A stretch of DNA of 44,575 nucleotides from positions 1 to 44,575 of the forward strand of contig JACXWD010000023.1 of the NCBI GenBank assembly GCA_014764515.1, read 5' to 3'. The DNA comes from Candidatus Polarisedimenticola svalbardensis (lineage in GTDB: Bacteria > Acidobacteriota > Polarisedimenticolia > Polarisedimenticolales > Polarisedimenticolaceae). This document shows, piece after piece, positions 24,477 through 32,871 of the stretch. The position numbers and the translations under genes were made by a program. The stretch's first letter is position 1. Each line of letters starts with the position of its first letter. A model generated the notes under the pieces. That model saw nothing but the letters and a program-made list of their open reading frames with translations. It made no database searches and had not been told where the DNA came from.

Positions 24477-26216
24477 ATGGCCACGCGCTTGAATTTTAAA
24501 AAGTTGATGCATCGGACGGTCCTCGGGATCGCCATCCTGCTGTTGGTCCTGCCGGCTGCCGCCGCACCGGGTAACCACGGCAAGATCAGCGATGTCGCCC
24601 GTGAGCAGGCTGCTGCTCCAGGCGCCGACAAGATCGACGTCATCGTCACGTTCAAGGAGCGTCCCGGCCGCGCCCAGCGCGACCTGGTCCGCAATAACGG
24701 CGCCAGGATCGGGAAAGAGTTCAAGGCGATCAAAGGTATGAGCCTGAGCATCCCGGCCAAGGCACTGGAAGCATTGGCCAGAAACCCTCAAATCGAATAC
24801 ATCACAATAGATGCCCCGATCATGGGCAACATGAACGTGGCCCGGAGCGTGGTCCGGACCGCCGTGACATCCCCCAACTCAAGTTCCCGTGTCGGCAGCG
24901 GGGTCACCGTAGCGGTACTGGATTCCGGTTTTTCCAACCACTACGATCTTTACAAAGATTACCCGAATGAGGTCATCGCCCATGTGGACATGACCGGTGG
25001 GAACGACTCCAACGACTATTACGGTCACGGCACCCATATCGCCGGCATCATTGCAGGACGTGGGTTTACCACCTCCAGTATCGTCGGCGTGGCTCCAGGA
25101 GCGGCTATCGCTTCCGTCAAGGTTTTGGATTCGAACGGCGCCGGCAGCGCCTCAACGGTCATCGCCGGCATCGACTGGGTTATCGAACACAAGGATACCT
25201 ACGGGATCCGGGTCGCCAACCTCTCTCTCGGTCACAAAATTTACGAGTCCGCCTCGGTAGACCCGCTGGTGCAGGCTGTTGAAGCACTGTGGAACGCAGG
25301 TGTCGTCGTCGTGGTCTCCGCCGGTAACGAAGGAGCCGAAGGTTACGGAACCATCACCAGCCCGGGCAACTCGCCCCGGGTCATCACCGTAGGCGCTCTT
25401 ACGGACTGGAACACAGTGGATACGTCGGACGATACGGTGGCGACCTATTCAAGCAAGGGCCCGACCCCGATCGATCATATCGCCAAGCCGGACATGCTGG
25501 CTCCCGGCAACCGGATCATCTCCCTGGCGGTTGAAGGCTCCACCCTGGAAACTGCGAAGCCCGAGTCCAAGATTGGTGACGGCGTCTGGGACGACTACTA
25601 CTTTGAAATGTCCGGCACCAGCATGGCTGCGGGATTCGTTTCGTCCGCTGCTGCGGCGATGTTGTATGTCAATCCGAGCCTGAACCCGGACACGGTGAAG
25701 GCGCGGTTGATGAAGTCGGCGCGGAAAGTCGACGTCGGCGACCCGTTCTCCACCGGAGCCGGTGTGTTGAGGGTCTACGAGGCGATTTTCGAAACGGGAG
25801 AAACGACCTACGCCCCGTCTCCCGCCGTGTTCCGTGATGAAACCACCGGCATGCTCGGCGTTGAGAACCTGGCGGTTCTGTGGAGCGATGCGGTGTTGTG
25901 GAGCGACGCGGTTCTGTGGAGCGACGCGGTTCTGTGGAGCGACGCGGTTCTGTGGAGCGATGCGGTGTTGTGGAGCGATGCGGTTCTGTGGAGTGACGCG
26001 GTTCTGTGGAGCGACGCTGTGCTGTGGAGCGACGCGGTTCTGTGGAGTGACGTGGTGCTGTGGAGTGACGCGGTGCTGTGGAGCGACGCTGTGTTGTGGG
26101 CCGATTCGGTCGGGAGCACCAACGCGGAAGCCAGTGCCGAAGCGGTCATGAACACCAACGATGGAATTGACGAGCCGGATCCGGACCTTGGCACGACTAC
26201 GGAAGTGTCCCGGTAA
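24477..26216 (+). CDS. Secreted S8 (subtilisin-like) serine protease with a C-terminal AVLWSD repeat tract (579 aa)
   Basis: A signal peptide (TVLGIAILLLVLPAAAA) is followed by an inhibitor-I9-like propeptide (DKIDVIVTFKERPG ... NPQIEYITID). The catalytic domain has Asp149 (VAVLDSGF), His184 (YGHGTHIAGI), the oxyanion-hole Asn in VSAGNEG, and Ser382 (MSGTSMAAG), so it should be active. After residue 465 come 13 tandem hexapeptides, mostly AVLWSD, and then a polar, acidic tail of about 35 residues. The start follows AAGGAGG; a -24/-12-like promoter lies 44 bp upstream. No sortase, PEP-CTERM or autotransporter anchor is seen. Export through the inner membrane is expected; the substrate and the role of the repeats are unknown. 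Two kinase genes follow. Confidence 0.93.
   Translation: MATRLNFKKLMHRTVLGIAILLLVLPAAAAPGNHGKISDVAREQAAAPGADKIDVIVTFKERPGRAQRDLVRNNGARIGKEFKAIKGMSLSIPAKALEALARNPQIEYITIDAPIMGNMNVARSVVRTAVTSPNSSSRVGSGVTVAVLDSGFSNHYDLYKDYPNEVIAHVDMTGGNDSNDYYGHGTHIAGIIAGRGFTTSSIVGVAPGAAIASVKVLDSNGAGSASTVIAGIDWVIEHKDTYGIRVANLSLGHKIYESASVDPLVQAVEALWNAGVVVVVSAGNEGAEGYGTITSPGNSPRVITVGALTDWNTVDTSDDTVATYSSKGPTPIDHIAKPDMLAPGNRIISLAVEGSTLETAKPESKIGDGVWDDYYFEMSGTSMAAGFVSSAAAAMLYVNPSLNPDTVKARLMKSARKVDVGDPFSTGAGVLRVYEAIFETGETTYAPSPAVFRDETTGMLGVENLAVLWSDAVLWSDAVLWSDAVLWSDAVLWSDAVLWSDAVLWSDAVLWSDAVLWSDAVLWSDVVLWSDAVLWSDAVLWADSVGSTNAEASAEAVMNTNDGIDEPDPDLGTTTEVSR
25872..26105 (+). repeat. Thirteen tandem 18-bp coding repeats (AVLWSD)
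   Basis: Thirteen in-frame units with consensus GCGGTTCTGTGGAGCGAC encode AVLWSD; unit 11 reads VVLWSD and unit 13 AVLWAD. Variation is almost only at third positions (GTT/GTG, CTG/TTG, AGC/AGT, GAC/GAT), which points to purifying selection on the peptide together with recent unit duplication. The tract has no spacers and is not a CRISPR array. Confidence 0.97.
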
Positions 26217-26233
26217 CCCGAGGAGCAAGGATA

Positions 26234-27406
26234 ATGAACAGCGTACAGATCCTGATTGTGGACGACGACCATCGCGGCCGTAAGCTGTTGGCCAGCTACC
26301 TCAAGCCCCGAGGCTATGACGTGCTGATGGCCAGTAGCGGCGAAGAAGCCCTGGAAATCGCCGCGGAGTCGATGCCGGCAGTCATGCTTCTGGACGTTAT
26401 GATGCCCGGAATGACCGGACTGGAAGTCTGTCGCATCATCAAGGAGAACCCGGACACACGGTTGACCCAGATCATGATGGTGACCGCCCTCGGTGGCGAG
26501 GACGACCTGGTGGAAGGCCTGGATACAGGCGCCGATGATTACATCGCGAAACCTGTGCCCAAGGCCGAGTTCCTGGCGAAAGTCCGGGCACTTGTCCGGG
26601 CCCGCACCCTGATGGCGGATCTGAGCCAGGCCCGTGAAGAGCTGGAAAATCGCAACCGGGAACTGGAACTGAAAAAGACACTGGCCCAGACCCTGGTCCA
26701 CGATCTCAAAAGTCCCCTGACGACAGTCGTCGGTAACCTGGACCTCATGAGGAGAAAAGAAGGGTTCCAGGAGCATATCGCGCTCAGGCGCGCCTGGAAC
26801 GGCGCCAGTCGGATGAGCCAGATGATCATGGATCTCCTGGACGTGGAATGCCTGGAAGACGGAGGCCTGACCCCGGTCCTCAAGGAGAATGACATCAAAA
26901 CGATGTTGCTGGAGGCGGTGGAAGCGAATCAGGCCATGAGCGATCAGCAGGGTGTGCGCCTTCGCGCCGACCTGTGTGACGACCACTGCAGTGTTGAAGC
27001 GGACAAAGCCCTGATGAGGCGTGTCCTGGATAACCTGATCTCCAATGCCCTGGCCTACTCCACGGACGGCATGGAAGTCTCGGTTGCGGTGGCGCAATGC
27101 CCCGAGGGTATCAAGCTGACGGTGACCGACCAGGGTCCCGGTGTTCCCGCCGAGCAGCGGCAAGCGATATTCGAGAAATATTCCCGCTTGGACCAGTCCG
27201 GAGTGGCGGTTCGCAAGAACCGCGGACTCGGTCTTACGTTCTGTCAGATGGCGGTGGAAGCCCACGGCGGTACGATCTGGGTCGAGGACGCTCCAACGGG
27301 TGGGGCGATTTTCCAGATTCTTCTCCCCGAGCTGGAGGCTCCGGAGTTGATGTCGGCCGAAGAGGACAATTTCGTCCTGTTCCCGCGCAGTGTTGCCGTA
27401 GCTTAG
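26234..27406 (+). CDS. Receiver-histidine kinase (response regulator fused to HisKA/HATPase, 390 aa)
   Basis: An N-terminal receiver (ILIVDDDHRGRKLL, phosphoacceptor Asp54 in LLDVMMPGMTG, Lys in YIAKPV) is joined by a short coiled coil to a kinase core with His156 (LVHDLKSPLT), an N box (LDNLISNALAYS), and G boxes VTDQGPGVP and RGLGLTFCQMAVEAHGGTIW. There are no TM segments, so it is cytoplasmic and probably receives phosphate from another kinase, with its receiver gating its own activity. It starts 17 bp after the protease stop with GAGGAGCAAGGATA upstream, so it is likely co-transcribed with the protease. Confidence 0.93.
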   Translation: MNSVQILIVDDDHRGRKLLASYLKPRGYDVLMASSGEEALEIAAESMPAVMLLDVMMPGMTGLEVCRIIKENPDTRLTQIMMVTALGGEDDLVEGLDTGADDYIAKPVPKAEFLAKVRALVRARTLMADLSQAREELENRNRELELKKTLAQTLVHDLKSPLTTVVGNLDLMRRKEGFQEHIALRRAWNGASRMSQMIMDLLDVECLEDGGLTPVLKENDIKTMLLEAVEANQAMSDQQGVRLRADLCDDHCSVEADKALMRRVLDNLISNALAYSTDGMEVSVAVAQCPEGIKLTVTDQGPGVPAEQRQAIFEKYSRLDQSGVAVRKNRGLGLTFCQMAVEAHGGTIWVEDAPTGGAIFQILLPELEAPELMSAEEDNFVLFPRSVAVA

Positions 27407-27501
27407 GGGCGGGCTCCCGGCCGGCTTGCCAGCCTGGTCGTCTGAACCTAGGTTAAGCCTTGCAGGCAGAACAGGTTGGTACGATCAAGGGTGGTGGGCG
27501 C

Positions 27502-29535
27502 ATGGGCAGTTCCAGTCCAGGGAAAAAAATCCGGCTGAGGGTATTTATCCTCGGGATTTTTTTACTCGCGCTGGCCGTGTCCGTTTTCCTCCCCAGGCCG
27601 GACATCGGCCAGGATCCGTACGCTCTCCTGCTGATCCTGGTTCTGGCCCTGGTGGCCGGCGCCCGGCCGATCAGGATACCTGCCATCCGCACCGAGGTGT
27701 CCGCCTCGGATCCGTTCGTCTTCACGGCCGTGGCCTACGTCGGAGGACTGCCGGCAGTCGCCGCCAGCATGCTGGCGGTACTGGGCGCCGCCGTGGTTCG
27801 TCAACCGAAGCCGAAGGCCGACAAGCTGCTGTTCAACCTGGCCACCCTTATGCTCTCGACCGCATGCGCCTCCGCAGCGTTCCACGCATTGGGCGGCACC
27901 GTCGGAGGGAAGAGCCTGGGCCAGATCGGGCCGCTGATCCTTGCCGCCACAGCCTACTTCTTTGTGAATACGCTTCTGGTCGCCATGGTCATCCGAATCG
28001 ATACGGGGAATCCGTTTCTTTCAACCTGGTTCAGGTCCGGTCTGTGGACCGGTCTGTCGACCTACACCGGTCTGACCCTGGCGGTCTGCCTCCTGATGTT
28101 GCTGAACGTCATGGGGCCGATCGGTCTGGCCCTGGGGATCCCTCCCTGCTGGCTGTTGATCACGTTCTACCGGACACACAAGAACCAGCTGGAATTCCAG
28201 CAGGAAAAGATCGTCCAGGTCGAGCACGACAACCTGGAACTGGAGAAAAAGGTATTGGAGCGGACCCGGGCGCTCCAGGATGCGTTGAACCGCCTGGGTG
28301 ACGTCAATAAGAACCTGAAGGGCACTAACCTGCGTCTGGAGAAAGCCAGCCAGGCCAAGAGCGAGTTCCTGGCAAACATGTCCCACGAGCTCAGGACACC
28401 TCTGAACGCCATCATCGGTTTTTCCGATCTGATGAGGGATGGCGAAACAGGCCCGGTGAACGAGGAGCAGTGCGATTTTCTGAACGACATCAACGGGTCG
28501 GGCGTTCATCTCCTGCGGATGATCAACGACATCCTGGACCTGTCCAAGATCGAGGCCGGCAAGCTCGAGCTGCACCGCACCGAGTTCGAACTGGACGGCG
28601 AACTCCGTGCAGCAGTTTCCATGGTCAGGATCCAGGCGGAGAAGAAGGATCTGGCCCTGCACATCGAGTACTCCTCCGACGGTATGATCGCAAAGCTCGA
28701 TCCCGGCATGATCCGGCAGGTATTGCTGAACCTGTTGACTAATGCGGTCAAGTTCACCCAACCCGGCGGAAAGATCATCCTGTCCGCTTCTCCCAGAGGA
28801 CGGGACCTGGTAGTTCGAGTTTCCGATAACGGCATCGGTATCCCTGCCGAGGATCTTCCGAACATCTTCCAGGAGTTCTACCAGGTCGACGGCACCTACA
28901 CCCGCAAGCATCAGGGAACCGGGTTGGGGCTCGCCCTGGTCCGAAGGATGATTGAGCTCCATGGCGGCACCGTCGACGTGGAATCCCAGCCGGATCAAGG
29001 TTCGACCTTCACCATGGTTTTCCCGGACTGTGTCCGGATCCAGGCGGCCAGCGCCAGGGCGGAACAGGCCGTCCAGGCAGCCGTCGAACCGACGTTCGCC
29101 GGCGCCACAGTTCTGGTGGTGGAAGACAACCCCGTCAACATGAAGCTGGCTCGAAACGTATTGAAAGCCAGGAAGTTCGAAGTCCTTGAGGCTACATCAG
29201 GTGAGGCTGCCGTGGGAATGCTCCGGACGGTTCATCCGGACATTATCCTGATGGATATCGAGCTCTCCGGCGCCAGCGGCCTGGAGATCACGAAAAGGAT
29301 CAAGGCCCACCCGCGCACCGCCGATATCCTGGTCGTGGCGTTGACCGCCTATGCTACGGAAGGTGACCGCCAGAACGCGATGGACGCCGGTTGCGACGGC
29401 TACATCACCAAGCCGATCCGGCTCAACCGGCTGGCCGCCAGTCTGGCCCTGCTTCTGAATCGCTCTGCCGATACGATTCCGGTCATCGACCCTGCCGTCG
29501 TCCAGGAGAGCGAAGAGCATCGACCCGGGAGGTAA
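27502..29535 (+). CDS. Multi-TM hybrid sensor histidine kinase with C-terminal receiver (677 aa)
   Basis: The first ~230 residues form about seven to eight TM helices (such as [17 protein letters not shown] and [16 protein letters not shown]) with no large periplasmic domain. A coiled coil ([20 protein letters not shown]) leads to HisKA with His295 ([19 protein letters not shown]) and a HATPase ([41 protein letters not shown]). The C-terminal receiver has Asp585 (LMDIELSG). The ATG at 27502 is preferred over an upstream TTG because AAGGGTGG lies before it. The membrane domain is paralogous to the orphan fragment at 20290. Together with the preceding receiver-kinase it can form a phosphorelay; the signal is unknown. 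Confidence 0.92.
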   Translation: MGSSSPGKKIRLRVFILGIFLLALAVSVFLPRPDIGQDPYALLLILVLALVAGARPIRIPAIRTEVSASDPFVFTAVAYVGGLPAVAASMLAVLGAAVVRQPKPKADKLLFNLATLMLSTACASAAFHALGGTVGGKSLGQIGPLILAATAYFFVNTLLVAMVIRIDTGNPFLSTWFRSGLWTGLSTYTGLTLAVCLLMLLNVMGPIGLALGIPPCWLLITFYRTHKNQLEFQQEKIVQVEHDNLELEKKVLERTRALQDALNRLGDVNKNLKGTNLRLEKASQAKSEFLANMSHELRTPLNAIIGFSDLMRDGETGPVNEEQCDFLNDINGSGVHLLRMINDILDLSKIEAGKLELHRTEFELDGELRAAVSMVRIQAEKKDLALHIEYSSDGMIAKLDPGMIRQVLLNLLTNAVKFTQPGGKIILSASPRGRDLVVRVSDNGIGIPAEDLPNIFQEFYQVDGTYTRKHQGTGLGLALVRRMIELHGGTVDVESQPDQGSTFTMVFPDCVRIQAASARAEQAVQAAVEPTFAGATVLVVEDNPVNMKLARNVLKARKFEVLEATSGEAAVGMLRTVHPDIILMDIELSGASGLEITKRIKAHPRTADILVVALTAYATEGDRQNAMDAGCDGYITKPIRLNRLAASLALLLNRSADTIPVIDPAVVQESEEHRPGR

Positions 29536-29553
29536 ACCGGGCTAGCATGCAGC

Positions 29554-30315
29554 ATGCTGGTTGCCGTTACACGGAAAGTTTCCCCCGCCATCGCCCGATG
29601 CGAGCTGACCCACCTGAAACCCTCGGGCATCGACCCGGTCCTGGCGGCGTCTCAACACGAGACCTACTGCCGGGCGCTTGCGGAAGCCGGGTGCCGAATC
29701 GTCTCGCTACCTGCCGATCCGGATCTGCCTGACTCGGTCTTCGTGGAGGACGGCGCGGTGGTGCTGGATGAGATCGCCGTGCTGACCCGTCCGGGAGCGC
29801 CGTCGCGGCGTCCCGAGATCCCGGCACTCCGGGCCGAACTGGAGCGCTACCGGCCGGTGGTCGAGATCAACGCCCCCGGCACCCTGGACGGCGGCGATGT
29901 GCTGCAGGTCGGCCGGAGGCTGTGGGTCGGACGGTCCGGCCGCAGCAATGCGGGAGGTATCCGGCAACTGGGAGAGTTCCTGGAGCCGTTCGGATACACG
30001 GTGGCCCCGGTCAGTATTCGGGGTTGCCTGCACCTCAAGACCGCCGTCACCCGGGTTGGTCCGGATACCGTGCTATTGAACCCGGACATGGTGGACCCGG
30101 TCTGCTTCGACGGCCTGAACATCCTGGAGGTTGACCGCTCCGAGCCGATGGCGGCCAACGCCCTCCTGGTAGGAGAGACGGTGATCTATCCCGAGGCGTT
30201 TCCTGCTACCCGCAGGAAGATGGAACAGGCAGACATCCAGGTCCGAACCGTGCCGGCAGGCGAACTGGCCAAGGCGGAAGGCGGCGTGACCTGCTGCAGT
30301 ATCGTCCTGCGCTAG
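29554..30315 (+). CDS. Dimethylarginine dimethylaminohydrolase (DDAH)-like amidinohydrolase (253 aa)
   Basis: A pentein-fold enzyme: PDSVFVEDGAVVLDE (acidic substrate-binding loop), GTLDGGDVLQVGRRLWVGRS, His160 in GCLHLKTAVT, and a C-terminal GGVTCCSIVLR whose first Cys (247) is the expected nucleophile. Family members hydrolyse N-omega-methylated arginines to citrulline and methylamines; some act on related guanidines. The ATG at 29554 lies 18 bp after the hybrid kinase stop; the nearest GGGAGG is rather far upstream. Its TAG stop is shared head-on with the convergent nhaC stop in the palindrome CTAG. A link to the kinase genes is not evident. Confidence 0.87.
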   Translation: MLVAVTRKVSPAIARCELTHLKPSGIDPVLAASQHETYCRALAEAGCRIVSLPADPDLPDSVFVEDGAVVLDEIAVLTRPGAPSRRPEIPALRAELERYRPVVEINAPGTLDGGDVLQVGRRLWVGRSGRSNAGGIRQLGEFLEPFGYTVAPVSIRGCLHLKTAVTRVGPDTVLLNPDMVDPVCFDGLNILEVDRSEPMAANALLVGETVIYPEAFPATRRKMEQADIQVRTVPAGELAKAEGGVTCCSIVLR

Positions 30316-31934
30316 CCTTCCACCGGCTTCCCGACGAAGCGCACGACAGCTCCCAGTACTGCAACTCCCAACAGTAGTCCGGCCCAGACCGGCAGTCCGG
30401 CGGCCACCGGGAGGTAACCGGTAATCAGCGCGGCCAGGGCCACCGTCAGGGCATACGGCAGCTGGGTCCGGACATGGTCGACATGATCGCATCCCGAGGA
30501 CATGGACGACATCACCGTGGTGTCGGAGATCGGGCTGCAGTGGTCCCCGAAAATCGCGCCGGCCAGAACCGCCGAAGTGGTGGCCAGGAAAATCTGGTGG
30601 GCGGCGGCCTCACCGAAGCCGGCGGCGGCGGTGACACCGAAGGCGATCGGCACCGCCAGGGGGAGCAGGATCCCCATGGTGGCCCAGGAGGTTCCGGTGC
30701 TGAACGCGATCAGGGCGCCGCACAGGAACATGAGGCTGGGCAACAGGTTCGGGTTGAGCTTGTCGGACAGGAGCGAGGTCACGAACCCTGCGGTGTTCAG
30801 ATCCTTGCAGACCGAGGCGATGGCCCAGGCCAGGACCAGGATGATCATCGCCGGCAGCATGCTCTTGATCCCGTTGAGCCAGGCGTCCAGGGACTCCTGC
30901 AGCTTCAGCACTCCCTGGCCTGTGACCATGGCGATGGCCACCACCGACCCCAGGGCGGCGGCCCACAGCAGTGCGTGGAACGAGTTCCCTTCACTGAATA
31001 CGGTCCCGATGCCCTGCATTCCCAGTTTGAAGAACGGGGTGTCGGCCAGGGCATGTCCTGCCTCCGCCATGGCCGCCCTCCCGGTGAACCACTGTGCGAT
31101 GAAAGTGGCGTGGATCACGATGGCAAGGGGGATGACGGCGTTGGTCCAGCGGTGGGGCTTGCCTTCCACCGGCAGCAGGCCGTGAGAATCGAAATCGGAT
31201 AGCGGCTGAGCTCCCTTGCGGAGCAGCTCGCCTTTCCGTGCTCTCCGCTCCGCTTTCAGCATCGGGCCGAAATCCCGGCGGCTGCCGGCGATCATCAGCC
31301 CGAACGCCAGGGCCAGAAGCGGGTAGAAGTTGTAAGGGATCGACTGCAGGAAGACGGCGTAAGGGTCCAGGTCGGAACCGGACTTGGCCAGGGCGTCGCC
31401 GATCAGTGAGATCTCGTACCCGATCCAGGTGGAAAGCAGGGCGATAGCCGCCACCGGGGCCGCTGTGGAATCGACGATGTACGCCAGCTTTTCCCGGGAG
31501 ATCTTCAGCTTGTCGGTGATGGGGCGCATGGTATTGCCGACCACCAGTGTGTTGGCGTAGTCGTCGAAGAACACAGCCACCCCGAGAACCCAGGTTACAA
31601 GCTGCCCCCGGCCGGAAGTGGTCGCCTTGCGGGACAGGGCGTTGACCAGGCCGGTGGTGCCGCCGGAACGGGACATGACACCGACCATGCCTCCCAGCAT
31701 CAGGGAGAACAGGATGATGGACACATGGTCGGAATCGGCCAGGGCGCCGACGATGTACTTGTCGAAAGTCCTGAGGGCGCCGATCAAAAGTCCGTGGATG
31801 CCTCCGCCGGAGACGATCCATGCTCCAAGCCACACGCCGCCCAGGAGGGCCAGGTAGACCTGCCGCAGCGCCAGCGCCAGCAGGATGGCCAGGAGAGGCG
31901 GCGCCAGTGAGAGCCAGCCGAACCCTCCCTCCAT
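30312..31934 (-). CDS. nhaC: NhaC-family Na+/H+ (or amino-acid/H+) antiporter (540 aa)
   Basis: About 12 TM helices in the NhaC/IT-superfamily pattern: LMLGGMVGVMSRSGGTTGLV, VAVFFDDYANTLVVGNTMRP (intramembrane acidic pair), GTSWATMGILLPLAVPIAFG, and a late IFGDHCSPISDTTVMSSMSS motif. This last motif is typical of NhaC/MleN-type carriers, which exchange Na+ for H+ and sometimes a carboxylate. The start ATG lies one base after the TGA of ctaB (TGATATG), so it is translationally coupled to a heme biosynthesis gene. The ion specificity is inferred from the family. Confidence 0.86.
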   Translation of the reverse strand: MEGGFGWLSLAPPLLAILLALALRQVYLALLGGVWLGAWIVSGGGIHGLLIGALRTFDKYIVGALADSDHVSIILFSLMLGGMVGVMSRSGGTTGLVNALSRKATTSGRGQLVTWVLGVAVFFDDYANTLVVGNTMRPITDKLKISREKLAYIVDSTAAPVAAIALLSTWIGYEISLIGDALAKSGSDLDPYAVFLQSIPYNFYPLLALAFGLMIAGSRRDFGPMLKAERRARKGELLRKGAQPLSDFDSHGLLPVEGKPHRWTNAVIPLAIVIHATFIAQWFTGRAAMAEAGHALADTPFFKLGMQGIGTVFSEGNSFHALLWAAALGSVVAIAMVTGQGVLKLQESLDAWLNGIKSMLPAMIILVLAWAIASVCKDLNTAGFVTSLLSDKLNPNLLPSLMFLCGALIAFSTGTSWATMGILLPLAVPIAFGVTAAAGFGEAAAHQIFLATTSAVLAGAIFGDHCSPISDTTVMSSMSSGCDHVDHVRTQLPYALTVALAALITGYLPVAAGLPVWAGLLLGVAVLGAVVRFVGKPVEG

Positions 31935-31935
31935 A

Positions 31936-32820
31936 TCAGATTTTATCCAGGATCAGGGCGGTGACCACGGCGATCAGGTGGAGGATGGAGATGGCGAACA
32001 CCTTGCGGCCTGCCTTGGCGGTAGGAGCTTTCGATCCCGTCCATGCGCCATGGACGAAAACCGCTCCGGCAAGTGTGGCCACCACCAGGTAAACCGGACC
32101 GGCGATCCCCAGGGCGGCCGCCGCCAGGCTCACGACCAGCAGTGCCGCCGAGGTCCAGATCATCTGCCGCCAGGCCGCTTTGCTTCCGTGAGCCACCGGC
32201 AGAACCTGGAGCCCGCCCCTGCGGTAGTCTTCCTCGAGGTAGACCGAGATGGCGATGAAGTGGGGGATCTGCCAGATGAACAGCAGGGCGAACAGGAACC
32301 AGCCTGGAGTGTCGAGGCTGCCGGTTGCGAAGGTCCAGCCCATGAGCGGCGGGATCGCTCCCGGCACGGCGCCGACATACAGGGCGGCAGGGCTGACCCG
32401 TTTCAACGGCGTGTAAACCAGGACGTAGGTCAGGAGCGCAATCGATCCCAGCGCAGCGGTCAAGGTGTTGGAGGTCAGCTGCAGCAGCACCAGGGCGAGC
32501 AGGCCGAGTACCGAACCCCAGACGAGGGCGACCCCGGGTGCGAGGCGGCCTGCCGGGAGCGGACGGTCCATGGTGCGGTGCATCAGGCCGTCGGATTTGC
32601 GCTCGACCCAGCAGTTCAGGGTGTTGGCCGAGGCGACCAGCAGGGATGTGGCGAACAGGAAACTAAGGGTGGTGGTCCATGTCGCCCCGTTGGGAGGGGC
32701 GAGCCAGATCCCGGTAGCAGTGGTGAAGATGACAAGGGTGGTGACCCGGGGTTTCCCCAGGTTGACGATGTCCCTTGCGAATCCGATCGCTCCAGGTGAT
32801 GTGGCGGCAGCCTGTGCCAT
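31936..32820 (-). CDS. ctaB: Protoheme IX farnesyltransferase (heme O synthase, 294 aa)
   Basis: UbiA-superfamily prenyltransferase that farnesylates heme B to heme O for heme-copper oxidases. It has the CtaB/CyoE form of the first motif (ANTLNCWVERKSDGLMHRTM, then DRPLP) and IPHFIAISVYLEEDYRRGG as the second. About eight TM helices span the protein. Its presence implies a heme O or heme A oxidase elsewhere in the genome; no oxidase subunit is in the window, so it is detached from the usual cta cluster. It is followed by nhaC after one base. Confidence 0.94.
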   Translation of the reverse strand: MAQAAATSPGAIGFARDIVNLGKPRVTTLVIFTTATGIWLAPPNGATWTTTLSFLFATSLLVASANTLNCWVERKSDGLMHRTMDRPLPAGRLAPGVALVWGSVLGLLALVLLQLTSNTLTAALGSIALLTYVLVYTPLKRVSPAALYVGAVPGAIPPLMGWTFATGSLDTPGWFLFALLFIWQIPHFIAISVYLEEDYRRGGLQVLPVAHGSKAAWRQMIWTSAALLVVSLAAAALGIAGPVYLVVATLAGAVFVHGAWTGSKAPTAKAGRKVFAISILHLIAVVTALILDKI

Positions 32821-32871
32821 GCCTGTCGGTCTCCGTCATATGGAAGGCGGTCCACTATAACGCAATTGGTC

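Noticed and set aside
25872-26105. CRISPR-like regular repeat
   Set aside because: Units are contiguous with no spacers, are in frame and encode AVLWSD in an open protease gene.
25808-27265. Long open antisense frames opposite the protease and receiver-kinase
   Set aside because: The repeat and high GC remove stops on the other strand; the products are repetitive (TASLHR-type) and have no domains.
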